A DNA stretch of 61,815 nt, taken from NCBI GenBank assembly GCA_035495815.1, contig DATJFH010000245.1, positions 1 to 61,815 on the forward strand. The letters run 5' to 3'. Shown here piece after piece: positions 35,258 to 44,331 of this stretch. The first letter of the stretch is position 1, and every line of letters starts with the position of its first letter. The position numbers and the translations under genes are program-made. This DNA comes from DATJFH01 sp035495815. GTDB taxonomy: Bacteria; Acidobacteriota; Terriglobia; Bryobacterales; Bryobacteraceae. A model generated the notes under the pieces. That model did no database searches. It saw only the letters and a list, made by a program, of their open reading frames with translations, and was not told the DNA's origin.

Positions 35258-37756
35258 TTATTTATCGGCCCAAACCGGCGACGTCCAGGCCATCTCGCTC
35301 GGAAAAGGGTTCTGCGGCAGCTTCCCGTAACGCGCCGCCAGCTGCGGCGCCGCCTCCTGCGTGACCCGCAAATAGTAGAACGCGCTCGCGCGGAAATCCG
35401 GATCCTTCCACCAGATCTTCGACCGCGCGCCCTCGACCGGAGCGCGGTACACCGTCACGTACCTGCCGGCCTCGAATTTCACCACCTCCACCGAGATCAG
35501 CTTGGCCGTGCCCTCCACCGTCCCCTCGATCACCGGACCCTCCGTAACTTTGATCTCCGAGCCCATCAGGCGCCCGTTGACCCGGAAATCGACTTGGATG
35601 GGCTCCCCCGTGGTGGCATAGCACCGGCGCTTGCGGATGGCCTCGAACAGCGCCGGGCGCGTCAGCTCCGTCGCCAGCACACCCGTTAGCCCCTGGATGC
35701 GGTCGCCGAACAGGTTATGCCCGTCGCTCCCGCCGATCACCCCCAGCCGCCAGCCCATTCGCCACGCATCCTGGACCGAAGAGTTGCGCATCTCCTGGGC
35801 GCGTATATGTCCGGGATTCTGGTAATACTCGAAGCGCCCCCAACTCGAGCACATCTCCACCGCCGGCTCCACTTTGATATTCGTGTAGGACCAATCCGTC
35901 CCGCCGGCCGACGCGCGGGAAACATGGTGGGCGAAGATCATGCCGTTGGTCTTGCTCATCAGCTCGGAGAATTCCTTGATGGAGTCGCTGAACCCCTCGG
36001 TCGGCCGGTAAAGCGGACCGCCCGGCGTCTCGTAGATCACATGCCGGTGCCCCGCGCGCGGGATGACGTAATCGCCCTGCGTCCATTCGAAGCCCGGGAT
36101 CGGGATAAAGCCGCCCGGCTCTAGACTGGATTCGGTCAGCAGGTCGTTGTGCGCCAGCTCCGAAATGAGCAGCTTGTTCGAATCCCCGTGCGACGTGGTG
36201 GCGGCGAAGTCCGACGAGAACCGGTCGCGATGAATCGCGAATAACTGGTCGACCGATCCCTGGTGCCCGTCGTCGACCAGCAGGTGATTGTGAAGATCGC
36301 CGAAGTACAGCATCCGGCGCTCGCCCCCCGCCGCGTTCACGGCCAGCCGCTTGGGAGCCCGGCGGACAGCCCGCTCCACCGGACGCCGGCTGGTTTCGTC
36401 GAATCGCGTCAGCCGCGGCTCTCCGCTCCCCGCCTCCCCGCTGGCGGCCACCTGCCTCAAAAAAATATCGCGATTGCGGAAAGCCCCGCGCCCGCGCTCG
36501 TAGGCCAACACCAGTCGTCCGGCTCCGTCCGGCAGGATCGACGCCCGCTGATCGGCGCGGCGCGGCGGTCCGTCGAGAGCCACCGGCTCGCTCTCCCCGA
36601 AAACCTGCGACGCCACCCACCGCCCCCCCTGATAATAGGCGGCGCCCACTTTCCAATCGACGTGGTTCGGCAGCTTCTGCCAGACCACCCACACTCCGCC
36701 CTCGCCATCGGCCGTGATGCGCGGCAGATCGCCCGCGGCCACGAATCCCGGCTCGTTCCCCGAAACCGGATCCGCGTGGGACCATGCGCCCGAAGCGTCG
36801 CGTACCGCCAGCCGCGACGTCGGCTTCGGCGCGCCCCCGTCCTTCGTCCCCCGCAGGCCGTAAGCAGGCTCTTCCACTTCGTTCCGCGCGTACACCACCC
36901 ACACCCGCCCTTGCCCGTCCACCGCCAGATCCGGAGCGTAAGCGTCGAGACGCCCGTCTCCGGGGACGTGCTCGGCCGCGCCCCAGCTACCCTTGGCCGG
37001 ATCGTAGCGGCGTACCATCACCCGGTACTTGCCCCCGCTGTAGCTGTCCCACGCGCACCAGATCGATCCGTCCGGAGCGGCCGCCAGCCGTGGACGATAC
37101 TCGGGATCCGGCGAATCGGCCGGATCCGCCATGCGCTGCCACCCCGAGCCTTCCAGCCCGTAAAACACCACGTCGGCGCTGCCGTTCCGGAAGGACTGGA
37201 ACGCCAGCCACAGCTTGCCGTCCTTGGCCGCCGCCAGCGTGGGCAGCGCCTCCAGCTTACCGGCCGGAGATACCCGCAGCTCGCTTCCCAGAGTCAGATC
37301 CCCCCCGGCGCGCCGCCACCAGATGCCGTCCTCTCCGTTCCGCCTGCTGCTCCAGACCGCGATGATGTTGCCCGCCGGATCCTGCGCCAGAACGGGCGCG
37401 AAGTTTACGCCGAAATTCGTATTCAAAATCACCGCCGGTCCCCACGCGCCTTTCTTACGCGCCCGCAGAGCGATCATGTCGCCCTCTTCGTACGGCGGGC
37501 CTTGCGTCTTCACCAGCGGATCGCGCAGCCGTGCCGTCACCCAGGCGCACCACAGGTTCCCCTGCCGGTCCCGTATCAGGCTCGGGTATCCGTTATTCAC
37601 GGGATTGCCGTTTTCATTGACGCTGACGGTCTCGAGCTCTCCCGGGCTCGACAGCCTCGAAGGCGCCTGCGCCGATCCGCGGCGCAGCCCGGTCGAGTAC
37701 ATCAACCCGCCCAGCAGCGCGATGGTGGCGGCGACGGAGAGAGACCGTTTGTGCAT
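35258..37756 (-). CDS. Beta-propeller plus PHP-like metallophosphoesterase (DUF3604-type) protein
   Basis: An 832-residue exported protein. The first 30 residues contain a short hydrophobic signal. Residues about 45-440 form sialidase-like propeller blades (AAAPDGSIWCAWDSYSGGKYRV, DGQGRVWVVYARN). From about 480 a PHP-type domain begins with YFGDLHNHLLVDDG, followed by ATTSHGD, FAHHVSRA and GGSDGHN, which together resemble the metal-binding motifs of DUF3604/PHP phosphoesterases. It may cleave a phosphoester or related bond on an extracellular substrate, with the propeller as binding module (inference). It is divergent from the second TonB receptor. Confidence 0.8.
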   Translation of the reverse strand: MHKRSLSVAATIALLGGLMYSTGLRRGSAQAPSRLSSPGELETVSVNENGNPVNNGYPSLIRDRQGNLWCAWVTARLRDPLVKTQGPPYEEGDMIALRARKKGAWGPAVILNTNFGVNFAPVLAQDPAGNIIAVWSSRRNGEDGIWWRRAGGDLTLGSELRVSPAGKLEALPTLAAAKDGKLWLAFQSFRNGSADVVFYGLEGSGWQRMADPADSPDPEYRPRLAAAPDGSIWCAWDSYSGGKYRVMVRRYDPAKGSWGAAEHVPGDGRLDAYAPDLAVDGQGRVWVVYARNEVEEPAYGLRGTKDGGAPKPTSRLAVRDASGAWSHADPVSGNEPGFVAAGDLPRITADGEGGVWVVWQKLPNHVDWKVGAAYYQGGRWVASQVFGESEPVALDGPPRRADQRASILPDGAGRLVLAYERGRGAFRNRDIFLRQVAASGEAGSGEPRLTRFDETSRRPVERAVRRAPKRLAVNAAGGERRMLYFGDLHNHLLVDDGHQGSVDQLFAIHRDRFSSDFAATTSHGDSNKLLISELAHNDLLTESSLEPGGFIPIPGFEWTQGDYVIPRAGHRHVIYETPGGPLYRPTEGFSDSIKEFSELMSKTNGMIFAHHVSRASAGGTDWSYTNIKVEPAVEMCSSWGRFEYYQNPGHIRAQEMRNSSVQDAWRMGWRLGVIGGSDGHNLFGDRIQGLTGVLATELTRPALFEAIRKRRCYATTGEPIQVDFRVNGRLMGSEIKVTEGPVIEGTVEGTAKLISVEVVKFEAGRYVTVYRAPVEGARSKIWWKDPDFRASAFYYLRVTQEAAPQLAARYGKLPQNPFPSEMAWTSPVWADK

Positions 37757-37804
37757 TCGTTAGACCATCATACGTCGCGCCGTCGGACTCGGTCCGCATC
37801 CCTG

Positions 37805-37810
37805 TATAAT
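37805..37810 (+). promoter_or_regulatory. Consensus -10 element of the second TonB receptor
   Basis: A perfect TATAAT preceded by TG. No convincing -35 element is found 15-19 bases upstream. A start near 37817 gives a 40-base leader ending in AGAGGTG before the ATG at 37857. Confidence 0.5.
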
Positions 37811-37856
37811 GGCTTGAAGTTCCTTCGGTCTACTCGCTTGTCAAAGAGGTGAAACC

Positions 37857-40800
37857 ATGTCCGTTTCTTCCGCGGCCCGCGCCGCGCTGCTGATTGCTGC
37901 CATCTCTCTCGCCGCCCGCCCTCGACTTTTCGCCCAGGCCGTCACCGGAACCATTTCCGGAAACGTCGCCGATCCCAGCGGCGGCGTGCTCCCCAATGCC
38001 TCCGTTCGCGCCATAAACGCCGATACCTCCGAAACCCGCAACACCGTCACCGACGTTCAGGGCTCCTATCTGTTCCCCACCCTCGTGCCCGGACGCTACC
38101 GGATTGAGACCGAAGCCAAGGGATTCAAGCGCTCCGTCCGCGACGGCGTCAGCCTTGGCGTGAATCAGAACGCCCGCGTCGATTTCGCGCTCGAAGTCGG
38201 TTCGTTGACCCAGGAAGTGCACGTCGAAGCCGACGCTCCCCTCGTCGATACGCGGGAGGCGCAGGTGGGTTCGACCGTCGACCGCGAACGCGTCGAATCC
38301 CTGCCGCTCAACGGGCGGAACGTTTACAGCCTCGTGTCGATTCTTCCGGGCGTCGCCCGCGCCACCACGCTCACCGTCGGCGACAACACCGGAAATCTCG
38401 TCTCCGCCAACGGCAGCCGCGTCCGCCAAAGCAACTTCATGCTCGATGGCGCCAACAACAACAGCATGTTTCGCAACGGCGGCAACCAGGCGCCCAATCC
38501 CGACGCCGTCGGCGAGTTCCGCCTCCTCACGAGCAACTTCGACGCCGAGTTCGGACGCCTGTCCGGCGCCGTCATCAATGTCGTCACCCGCTCCGGAACC
38601 AACCAGTTTCATGGCGCCTTGTTCGAATACCTCCGCAATAACAACCTGAACGCGCGAAATTTCTTCCAGCCCTCGGTCACCGCGCTCCATCAGAACCAGT
38701 TCGGCGCAACCACGGGCGGACCCATCATCAAAAACAAGACCTTCTTCTTCGCTTCCTATCAGGGCCTTCGTATCAGCACCGCGGCTTTCATCAACACCGG
38801 CATCACCCCTACCACCGCCCAACGTCAGGGCGACTTCTCCTCCTTCGCCCCGGCGCAGCGCCCGGTGGACCCCGCGACCGGCGTGGCCTTCCCCAACGGC
38901 ATCATCCCCCAGTCGCTGCTCGATCCCGTGTCGCAGAACATCCTGAAACTCGTTCCGCTGCCGAATACGCCGGATGGCCGTGTCCAGGCCTCCGGCTCCT
39001 CGACCACGCGCGAGGACCAGGGTCTGTTGAAAATGGACCATCTGATCAACGCCGCCCACAAGCTGACCGGGAGCCTGTTCCTGGTCCGAGCCACCGTGGC
39101 CGACCCGTTTGCCTCCTCCACGCAGATTCCCAATTACGCGGCCGGCGGCATCAATAATGATCAGCGCAACATCGTGGTCAGCGAAGATTGGATCGTCAAT
39201 CCCGGCTTGTTGAATCAGGTTCGCTTCGCCTACTCCCTCAACAGCAATGATCAGGCCACCCAGGTTCACACCAGCTGGTCCGATTTCGGCAGCAAAGTCA
39301 CCCTCGGCGCCCTGCCGCCCCGACCCCCGCAAATCTTCGTCAACGGCTTCTGGCAGATGGGAACGTTCGGCGACGATAAGACCGATCAGTCGCAGTACTC
39401 CGTCTCCGATACCCTCACCTGGATGCGCAGCGGCCATAGTATCCGTGTCGGCGGCGGCTGGGCCAAGCATCTCTTCGTCGAGAACGGCAACTGGCTTGGC
39501 GCCGGACAGATCCGCTTCAGCGGTTCCTCCACCAGGAATGCGCTGGCCGATTTCCTCCTCGGCCGCGCCAATACGTTCCGGCAGAACAACGGACAGAACC
39601 GCGACTTCTACTCCAGCGATTTCTTCGGGTTCTTTCAGGACAACTGGAAGATCTCCCGGAAAGTGACCCTCAACCTCGGACTTCGCTACGAGGTCGACGG
39701 CCAGTTGCTCAGCCGCACCGATGAATATCAGCAGTTCCGCTTCGGTGTACGGTCGACCGTTTTCCCCAGCGCGCCGCTCGGCCTCGTCTATCCCGGCGAC
39801 CCCGGCGTGCCGCGCTCCGTCATTCCCACCCTGAAGAAGAATTTCGCGCCCCGCTTCGGTGTCGCCTTCGACCCGTTTGGAAACGGCAAGACCGCCATTC
39901 GCGCCGGCTGGGGACTCTTCTACGCCGCCACCATCGCCAACCTCAGCAGCAATTTGCAAGGTCAGCCCTTCCTGGTCGATACCACCGTTAACGTGACTCC
40001 CAACCTGAACACGCCTTACGCGAACGTGCCGGGAGGCAGCCCGTTCCCCTACACCCTGAACCGTCAGAACCCGCTTTTCTCGCTCCCCATCACCGCCGGC
40101 TATATCTCCGAAGGCCTCGGAATGCCCTACGTCATGCAGTACAACTTCACCGTCCAGCAGCAGCTGACCTCGCAGTGGAGCCTGCAGGCCGGCTACGTCG
40201 CCAACGTTTCGCGCAAGCTCTATCTCCAGCGCGACGCCAATTCGCCGATCCTGCTCCCCGGACGCTCCACCGCCGCCAACGTCAACTCCCGCCGGCCCTA
40301 CCAGCCCGGAGTCTTCGGCGAGATTGCCCAGACCCAGACGGCCGCCAATGCCCATTACGATTCACTGCAGATGAGCCTGACCCGCCGCTTCTCCCACGGC
40401 TTCACGCTGATGGCCAATTTCACCCTGTCGAAGTCCATCGACATCGCTTCCGACGATCAGCTCAATCCGACCGTCGTTTCGTTCATGGATTCGAACAACG
40501 TGCGCCTCGATCGCGCCCCCTCGGACTTCGACACTCCCCGCCGTCTGGTGATTTCGTACCTCTGGGAAGTGCCCGCCGTGCGCCGCTGGGGCCTGCTCGG
40601 CAAAGAAGTGCTGAGCGGATGGCAGATCAACGGCATCACCGATTTCCGTACCGGAAGCCCCTTCAACGTCACCTCGAACGTCGATAGCAACTTCGACGGC
40701 AATACCACCGACCGGCCGGACCTGGTCGGAAATCCCAAGCTCGACTCCGGACGCAGCCGCCCCGATCTGATCAACAGGTTCTTCGATACCTCCGCCTTCA

Positions 40801-41060
40801 AACCGGCTGCCAACCCGCTGGGTACGGCGGGAAGAAACCTTGTCTATGGTCCCGCGCTCGTCAATTGGGATTTCTCGGCCTTCAAGAACTTCCCGATTAC
40901 GGAATCGAAGAAGGTGCAATTCCGCGCGGAATTCTTCAACCTCTTCAACCAGGTGAACTTCAACAACCCGAATGCCGTGCTCACCAGCCCCAACTTCGGC
41001 CGTATCCTAGGCGCCGGTTCGCCGCGAATCGTGCAGTTCAGCTTGAAGTTTTTATTCTGA
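37857..41060 (+). CDS. TonB-dependent receptor with carboxypeptidase regulatory-like domain (second copy)
   Basis: A 1067-residue outer-membrane receptor. A signal peptide (RAALLIAAISLAARPRLFAQ) precedes a carboxypeptidase regulatory-like domain (TISGNVADPSGGVLPNASVRAI), the plug (SNFMLDGANNNSMFRNGGNQ; GRLSGAVINVVTRSGTNQFHG) and a barrel that ends with VQFSLKFLF, the aromatic-terminated last strand recognised by the Bam complex. AGAGGTG upstream supports the ATG. It shares architecture with the receptor at 23318-26590 but is clearly divergent, so it likely takes a different ligand. The isopropylmalate-dehydrogenase-like gene follows 79 bases downstream. Confidence 0.9.
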   Translation: MSVSSAARAALLIAAISLAARPRLFAQAVTGTISGNVADPSGGVLPNASVRAINADTSETRNTVTDVQGSYLFPTLVPGRYRIETEAKGFKRSVRDGVSLGVNQNARVDFALEVGSLTQEVHVEADAPLVDTREAQVGSTVDRERVESLPLNGRNVYSLVSILPGVARATTLTVGDNTGNLVSANGSRVRQSNFMLDGANNNSMFRNGGNQAPNPDAVGEFRLLTSNFDAEFGRLSGAVINVVTRSGTNQFHGALFEYLRNNNLNARNFFQPSVTALHQNQFGATTGGPIIKNKTFFFASYQGLRISTAAFINTGITPTTAQRQGDFSSFAPAQRPVDPATGVAFPNGIIPQSLLDPVSQNILKLVPLPNTPDGRVQASGSSTTREDQGLLKMDHLINAAHKLTGSLFLVRATVADPFASSTQIPNYAAGGINNDQRNIVVSEDWIVNPGLLNQVRFAYSLNSNDQATQVHTSWSDFGSKVTLGALPPRPPQIFVNGFWQMGTFGDDKTDQSQYSVSDTLTWMRSGHSIRVGGGWAKHLFVENGNWLGAGQIRFSGSSTRNALADFLLGRANTFRQNNGQNRDFYSSDFFGFFQDNWKISRKVTLNLGLRYEVDGQLLSRTDEYQQFRFGVRSTVFPSAPLGLVYPGDPGVPRSVIPTLKKNFAPRFGVAFDPFGNGKTAIRAGWGLFYAATIANLSSNLQGQPFLVDTTVNVTPNLNTPYANVPGGSPFPYTLNRQNPLFSLPITAGYISEGLGMPYVMQYNFTVQQQLTSQWSLQAGYVANVSRKLYLQRDANSPILLPGRSTAANVNSRRPYQPGVFGEIAQTQTAANAHYDSLQMSLTRRFSHGFTLMANFTLSKSIDIASDDQLNPTVVSFMDSNNVRLDRAPSDFDTPRRLVISYLWEVPAVRRWGLLGKEVLSGWQINGITDFRTGSPFNVTSNVDSNFDGNTTDRPDLVGNPKLDSGRSRPDLINRFFDTSAFKPAANPLGTAGRNLVYGPALVNWDFSAFKNFPITESKKVQFRAEFFNLFNQVNFNNPNAVLTSPNFGRILGAGSPRIVQFSLKFLF

Positions 41061-41082
41061 TTTCGAGTAGAATCCCCTAATA

Positions 41083-41101
41083 GCGCCGGCCTGTCCGGCG
41101 C
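41083..41101 (+). terminator. Hairpin between TonB receptor and dehydrogenase genes
   Basis: GCGCCGG-CCTGT-CCGGCGC forms a 7-bp stem with a 5-base loop, 23 bases after the receptor stop. It lacks a T tract, so it could be a weak terminator or a leader structure; a TAGAAT at 41068-41073 just upstream could be the -10 of the next gene. Confidence 0.35.
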
Positions 41102-41139
41102 CCCGGCTCTTGCGGCTGCACAATGAGGCTTTGGAAATC

Positions 41140-42195
41140 ATGAACCAGACACACCGGATCGCCGTCCTCCCCGGCGACGGCATCGGACCGGAAGTCATCG
41201 CCGAAGGCTTGAAAATTCTCTCCGCCGTGGAGAGCCGCATCCCCGGCGCCCGCTTCGAGCTGACGGAATTTTCGGTCGGAGCAGGCGAATTTCTGAAGAG
41301 CGGCAATCCACTGCCCGAGGACACCTTCCAGCGAATCCAGGGCTATGACGCCATTCTCCTCGGCGCCATGGGCTTGCCCGACGTCCGCTGGCCCAACGGC
41401 GTCGAAATGGCCCCCCAGCTCGATCTCCGTGAGCGCCTCGGACTTTACGCCGGCGTGCGTCCGATTTACCTGTTCCACGAAATCCACTCGCCGCTCAAGC
41501 AGCTCGCGCCGGGCGAGATCGATTTCATCCTCGTCCGCGAGAGCACCGAAGGCCTGTTCTCCTCGCGCCGCGGAACCTACTCGCCCGACGCCGCCGAAGT
41601 CTGCGACACCATGCGCATCACGCGCCATACGTCGGAGCGGCTCTTCCGCGCGGCCTTCCGCCTCGCCCAGCCCCGCCGCCGCCGCGTCACCCTCGTCGAT
41701 AAAGCCAACGTGCTCCCTTCCATGGCCTTTTTCCGCGGCATCTTCGACCAGGTCAGCCGCGAGTTCCCGGACGTGGCCGCCGAAAAAATCTATGTCGACG
41801 CCGCCGCCCTGTACCTGGTGGAGCGCCCCCGGGATTTCGACGTGCTCGTGACCGAGAACATGTTCGGTGACATCCTCTCCGATCTCGGCGCCGCGCTCGT
41901 CGGCGGCATGGGGATGGCGCCTTCCGCCGATATCGGCGACCGCCACGCCGTTTTCCAGCCATCCCACGGATCCGCCCCAACCATCGCGGGGCAGGGAATT
42001 GCCAACCCTGTCGCCACTATCCTGTCGGTCGCCATGATGCTCGAGTGGCTCGACACTCCGGCCACGCGGCAGGGCGGAGAACGCATCCGCCGCGCTGTCG
42101 CTGAAACGCTCGCATCCCCGGAGCGCTGCACCCGGGAACTCGGTGGCCGCCTGAGTACTGTTGTCATGGGCGATCAGATCGCCGCCCGAATATGA
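41140..42195 (+). CDS. Isocitrate/isopropylmalate dehydrogenase family protein
   Basis: A 351-residue beta-decarboxylating dehydrogenase. Family landmarks: LPGDGIGPEV at the N-terminus, RERLGLYAGVRPI (substrate arginines), RESTEGLFSSRRGT, DKANVLPSMAFFR (catalytic Lys), TENMFGDILSDLGAALVGG with the metal aspartates, and the adenine-binding HGSAPTIAGQGIANP. The chain resembles LeuB and tartrate dehydrogenase; lack of other leucine genes nearby and the coupled amidohydrolase argue for a catabolic hydroxyacid rather than leucine synthesis, but this is inference. The ATG at 41140 is chosen because it begins the first strand; an in-frame TTG at 41110 lies upstream. Confidence 0.88.
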   Translation: MNQTHRIAVLPGDGIGPEVIAEGLKILSAVESRIPGARFELTEFSVGAGEFLKSGNPLPEDTFQRIQGYDAILLGAMGLPDVRWPNGVEMAPQLDLRERLGLYAGVRPIYLFHEIHSPLKQLAPGEIDFILVRESTEGLFSSRRGTYSPDAAEVCDTMRITRHTSERLFRAAFRLAQPRRRRVTLVDKANVLPSMAFFRGIFDQVSREFPDVAAEKIYVDAAALYLVERPRDFDVLVTENMFGDILSDLGAALVGGMGMAPSADIGDRHAVFQPSHGSAPTIAGQGIANPVATILSVAMMLEWLDTPATRQGGERIRRAVAETLASPERCTRELGGRLSTVVMGDQIAARI

Positions 42196-42944
42196 AGGAC
42201 GGCTTCCGCATCTACGACACCCACACCCACCTCGGCCTGGCCCAGCACAGCGGACGCAGTTGCTCCGCCGATCAGATGCTCGCCTGCATGGACCGCTGCG
42301 GCGTCGATCGCTCCCTCGCCATTCCGTTTCCGATGGTGGAGGATTACCGCGCCATGCACGATCTGATCGGCGCCGCCGTGCGCGCGCATCCCGACCGGCT
42401 CTCCGGAGCAGCCTGCCTCAACCCGTTCATCCCCCAGCCCGCGTTTCGCGGCGAAGTACGCCGCTGCGCGCAGGAGTTCGGCTTCCGCGTGTTGAAGTTT
42501 CAGCCCCAGTACCAGCCGCTCAACCCGATCTCCCCCCGCGCCGATTTCTTCTTCGAAACCGCCCTCGAGAACCGGATGTCGCTGGTCTGCCACACCGGCA
42601 CGGGCATCCCCTTCGCGCTGCCCTCGCTGTTCATGATGCCCGCCCGCCGCTTCCCCCAGCTCAAGTTCGTGCTCGCCCACTGCGGCGGCGGAGGCGTCCT
42701 GCTCGCCGAGGCCATCGTGGCCGCCGTCTTCTGCCCCAATATTTATCTCGAGCTGTCGTCGCTTATGCCGCATCATGTGCTGGAGGCGCTGGCGCATGTG
42801 CCCGCGTCGCGCATGATGATCGGGTCGGACCTCCCGGAAAGTCTCGAAACCGAGATCGGGAAAATTCTGCGGCTGGAGATTTCCGCGGAAGCCCGCCAGG
42901 ACATTCTCTGGAATACCGCCTCGTCCGTCTTCGAGCAGGCTTGA
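42192..42944 (+). CDS. Amidohydrolase (Amidohydro_2, COG2159 type)
   Basis: A 250-residue TIM-barrel metal hydrolase or decarboxylase. DTHTHLG gives the HxH metal pair, VCHTGTG and LAHCGGGG supply further histidines, and GSDLPES supplies the catalytic aspartate near the C-terminus. It is short for the family (often 280-330). It overlaps the dehydrogenase gene by 4 bases (ATGA), so both enzymes are made together and probably act in one short catabolic route. Decarboxylase activity (ACMSD-like) is as likely as hydrolysis. Confidence 0.82.
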   Translation: MKDGFRIYDTHTHLGLAQHSGRSCSADQMLACMDRCGVDRSLAIPFPMVEDYRAMHDLIGAAVRAHPDRLSGAACLNPFIPQPAFRGEVRRCAQEFGFRVLKFQPQYQPLNPISPRADFFFETALENRMSLVCHTGTGIPFALPSLFMMPARRFPQLKFVLAHCGGGGVLLAEAIVAAVFCPNIYLELSSLMPHHVLEALAHVPASRMMIGSDLPESLETEIGKILRLEISAEARQDILWNTASSVFEQA

Positions 42945-42961
42945 CGCCGGATCTTACTCGG

Positions 42962-44278
42962 TCAGTTTTCAAAGCCGGGCACGGCCGGTTTCACATCCAC
43001 GCGCAGCTCTTTCGCGCGCCGGTTGCGCATGTCCCCCAGGTGCGGATGCGCGTACCGCTTGTTCAAATCGATCGTCGCGATGGCCGCCGCTCCTCTCTGC
43101 GGCGCCGATGAAAGAATCTCACCGTCAGGGTCCATCACGTAAGTCGGATAGTCATAACCGGACGCCGCCAGGAACACCCGGTTCTCGATGGCCCGCGCCT
43201 TCCCCAGTGTCTGGTCGCCGCCCCAGATCGGCATCAGAATGACTTCCGCCCCCTTCGACGCCAGGTTCCGCGCCGGGTCTGAGAAGAAGACGTCGTAGCA
43301 GATCATCAGCCCCACCGTCCCGAAATCGGTCTGAAACACCGGATAATCGAACCCCGGCGTCAGCCCCCGCTCGATCTCCTCGCGCGGCAGATACACCTTG
43401 CGGTACTTCCCCACGACCTCGCCCGCCCGGTTCAGCAGCACCGCCGTGTTGTAAACCGCGGGACCTTCCCTTTCATAGATGCCCGCGGCCACATACGACG
43501 AATGCTTGCGCGCCACCTCGCCCAGCGTAGCCGTGGTCGGACCGGGAATGCTCTCCGCCACCTCGGCATACGACTTGCCCGTGCCCACCACCGTGATTCC
43601 CTCTGGATAAAGGATCACGTCCGTCTTCCCCTGCACCGTGGCTTCGGTCGCCTTCAAAAACTGCGCCACGCTCTCCGCGGCCGACTTCGTGCCGCCTGGT
43701 TTGAGATTGATCGACGCTACCTTGATCCGCCGCGGCGCCGGCGCCGGAATCTGCTCGAGCGAGATGTCGTCCCACCACACCGTGCCCTGCGGAGCGTTGG
43801 AGAGGTACAGTTGAAGCGTCACCGCCGCCGCGCGCTCCGGCGCCGGCGCGTCCAGGGTAACCCGCGTCCAGGCGCCTTCGCGGCGCGCTTTGTACACGTA
43901 GTCCGGCTGCCCGGCCCGCTGTTTCTTCGCGTCCCGCCAGTCCAGCCGCGCCACCACCTGCAGGGAGTCGTGTTCCACCGCTTCGGTCCTGTAATAGGCC
44001 GTCATGCGATACCAGGAACCGGCCTCGATCCCCGGAACTGTCCGCTCCCACCCGCCGTGCTCGGCGATGTTGCTCGCGCCGGAAATCGCCAGCGACCCCG
44101 GTCCCGTGCGGTAGTGCAGCGTGTCCACGAAGCAGCGGGGAGCGGTCTCCGCCCGCGCGCTCCACACGCTCCATCCCGCCGGTCTGCCGTCCGGACCCGG
44201 CTGGAATCCGGTTTCGCGTACCCGAATCGGCGCCGCCAGCGCCGTCCCGACGCTCAGCGCAAGAAGCAGGATTCTCAT
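42962..44278 (-). CDS. Exported carbon-nitrogen hydrolase (nitrilase superfamily) with N-terminal beta-sandwich domain
   Basis: A 438-residue protein. The ATG at 44278 has GGGAGGT upstream and opens a signal peptide (MRILLLALSVGTALA); longer reading-frame extensions upstream are antisense shadow. Residues about 20-185 form a carbohydrate-binding-like sandwich (TGPGSLAISGAS; GTVWWDDISLEQI). The nitrilase fold follows with the Glu-Lys-Cys triad in ILYPEGI, YRKVYLPREE and LMICYDVFF. It should hydrolyse an amide or nitrile outside the cytoplasm, with the sandwich binding a sugar or polymer. It is 17 bases from the convergent amidohydrolase and follows the esterase-propeller gene on the same strand. 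Confidence 0.87.
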   Translation of the reverse strand: MRILLLALSVGTALAAPIRVRETGFQPGPDGRPAGWSVWSARAETAPRCFVDTLHYRTGPGSLAISGASNIAEHGGWERTVPGIEAGSWYRMTAYYRTEAVEHDSLQVVARLDWRDAKKQRAGQPDYVYKARREGAWTRVTLDAPAPERAAAVTLQLYLSNAPQGTVWWDDISLEQIPAPAPRRIKVASINLKPGGTKSAAESVAQFLKATEATVQGKTDVILYPEGITVVGTGKSYAEVAESIPGPTTATLGEVARKHSSYVAAGIYEREGPAVYNTAVLLNRAGEVVGKYRKVYLPREEIERGLTPGFDYPVFQTDFGTVGLMICYDVFFSDPARNLASKGAEVILMPIWGGDQTLGKARAIENRVFLAASGYDYPTYVMDPDGEILSSAPQRGAAAIATIDLNKRYAHPHLGDMRNRRAKELRVDVKPAVPGFEN

Positions 44279-44331
44279 CGTAACCTCCCCTTGGACTCCC
44301 CTCATCTTAGCGCCTCTCCCCGCCCGCGGGC

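Noticed and set aside
37830..40355. An 841-residue frame antisense to the second TonB receptor
   Set aside because: Low-complexity glycine/glutamate-rich translation without motifs, fully inside a well-supported receptor gene.
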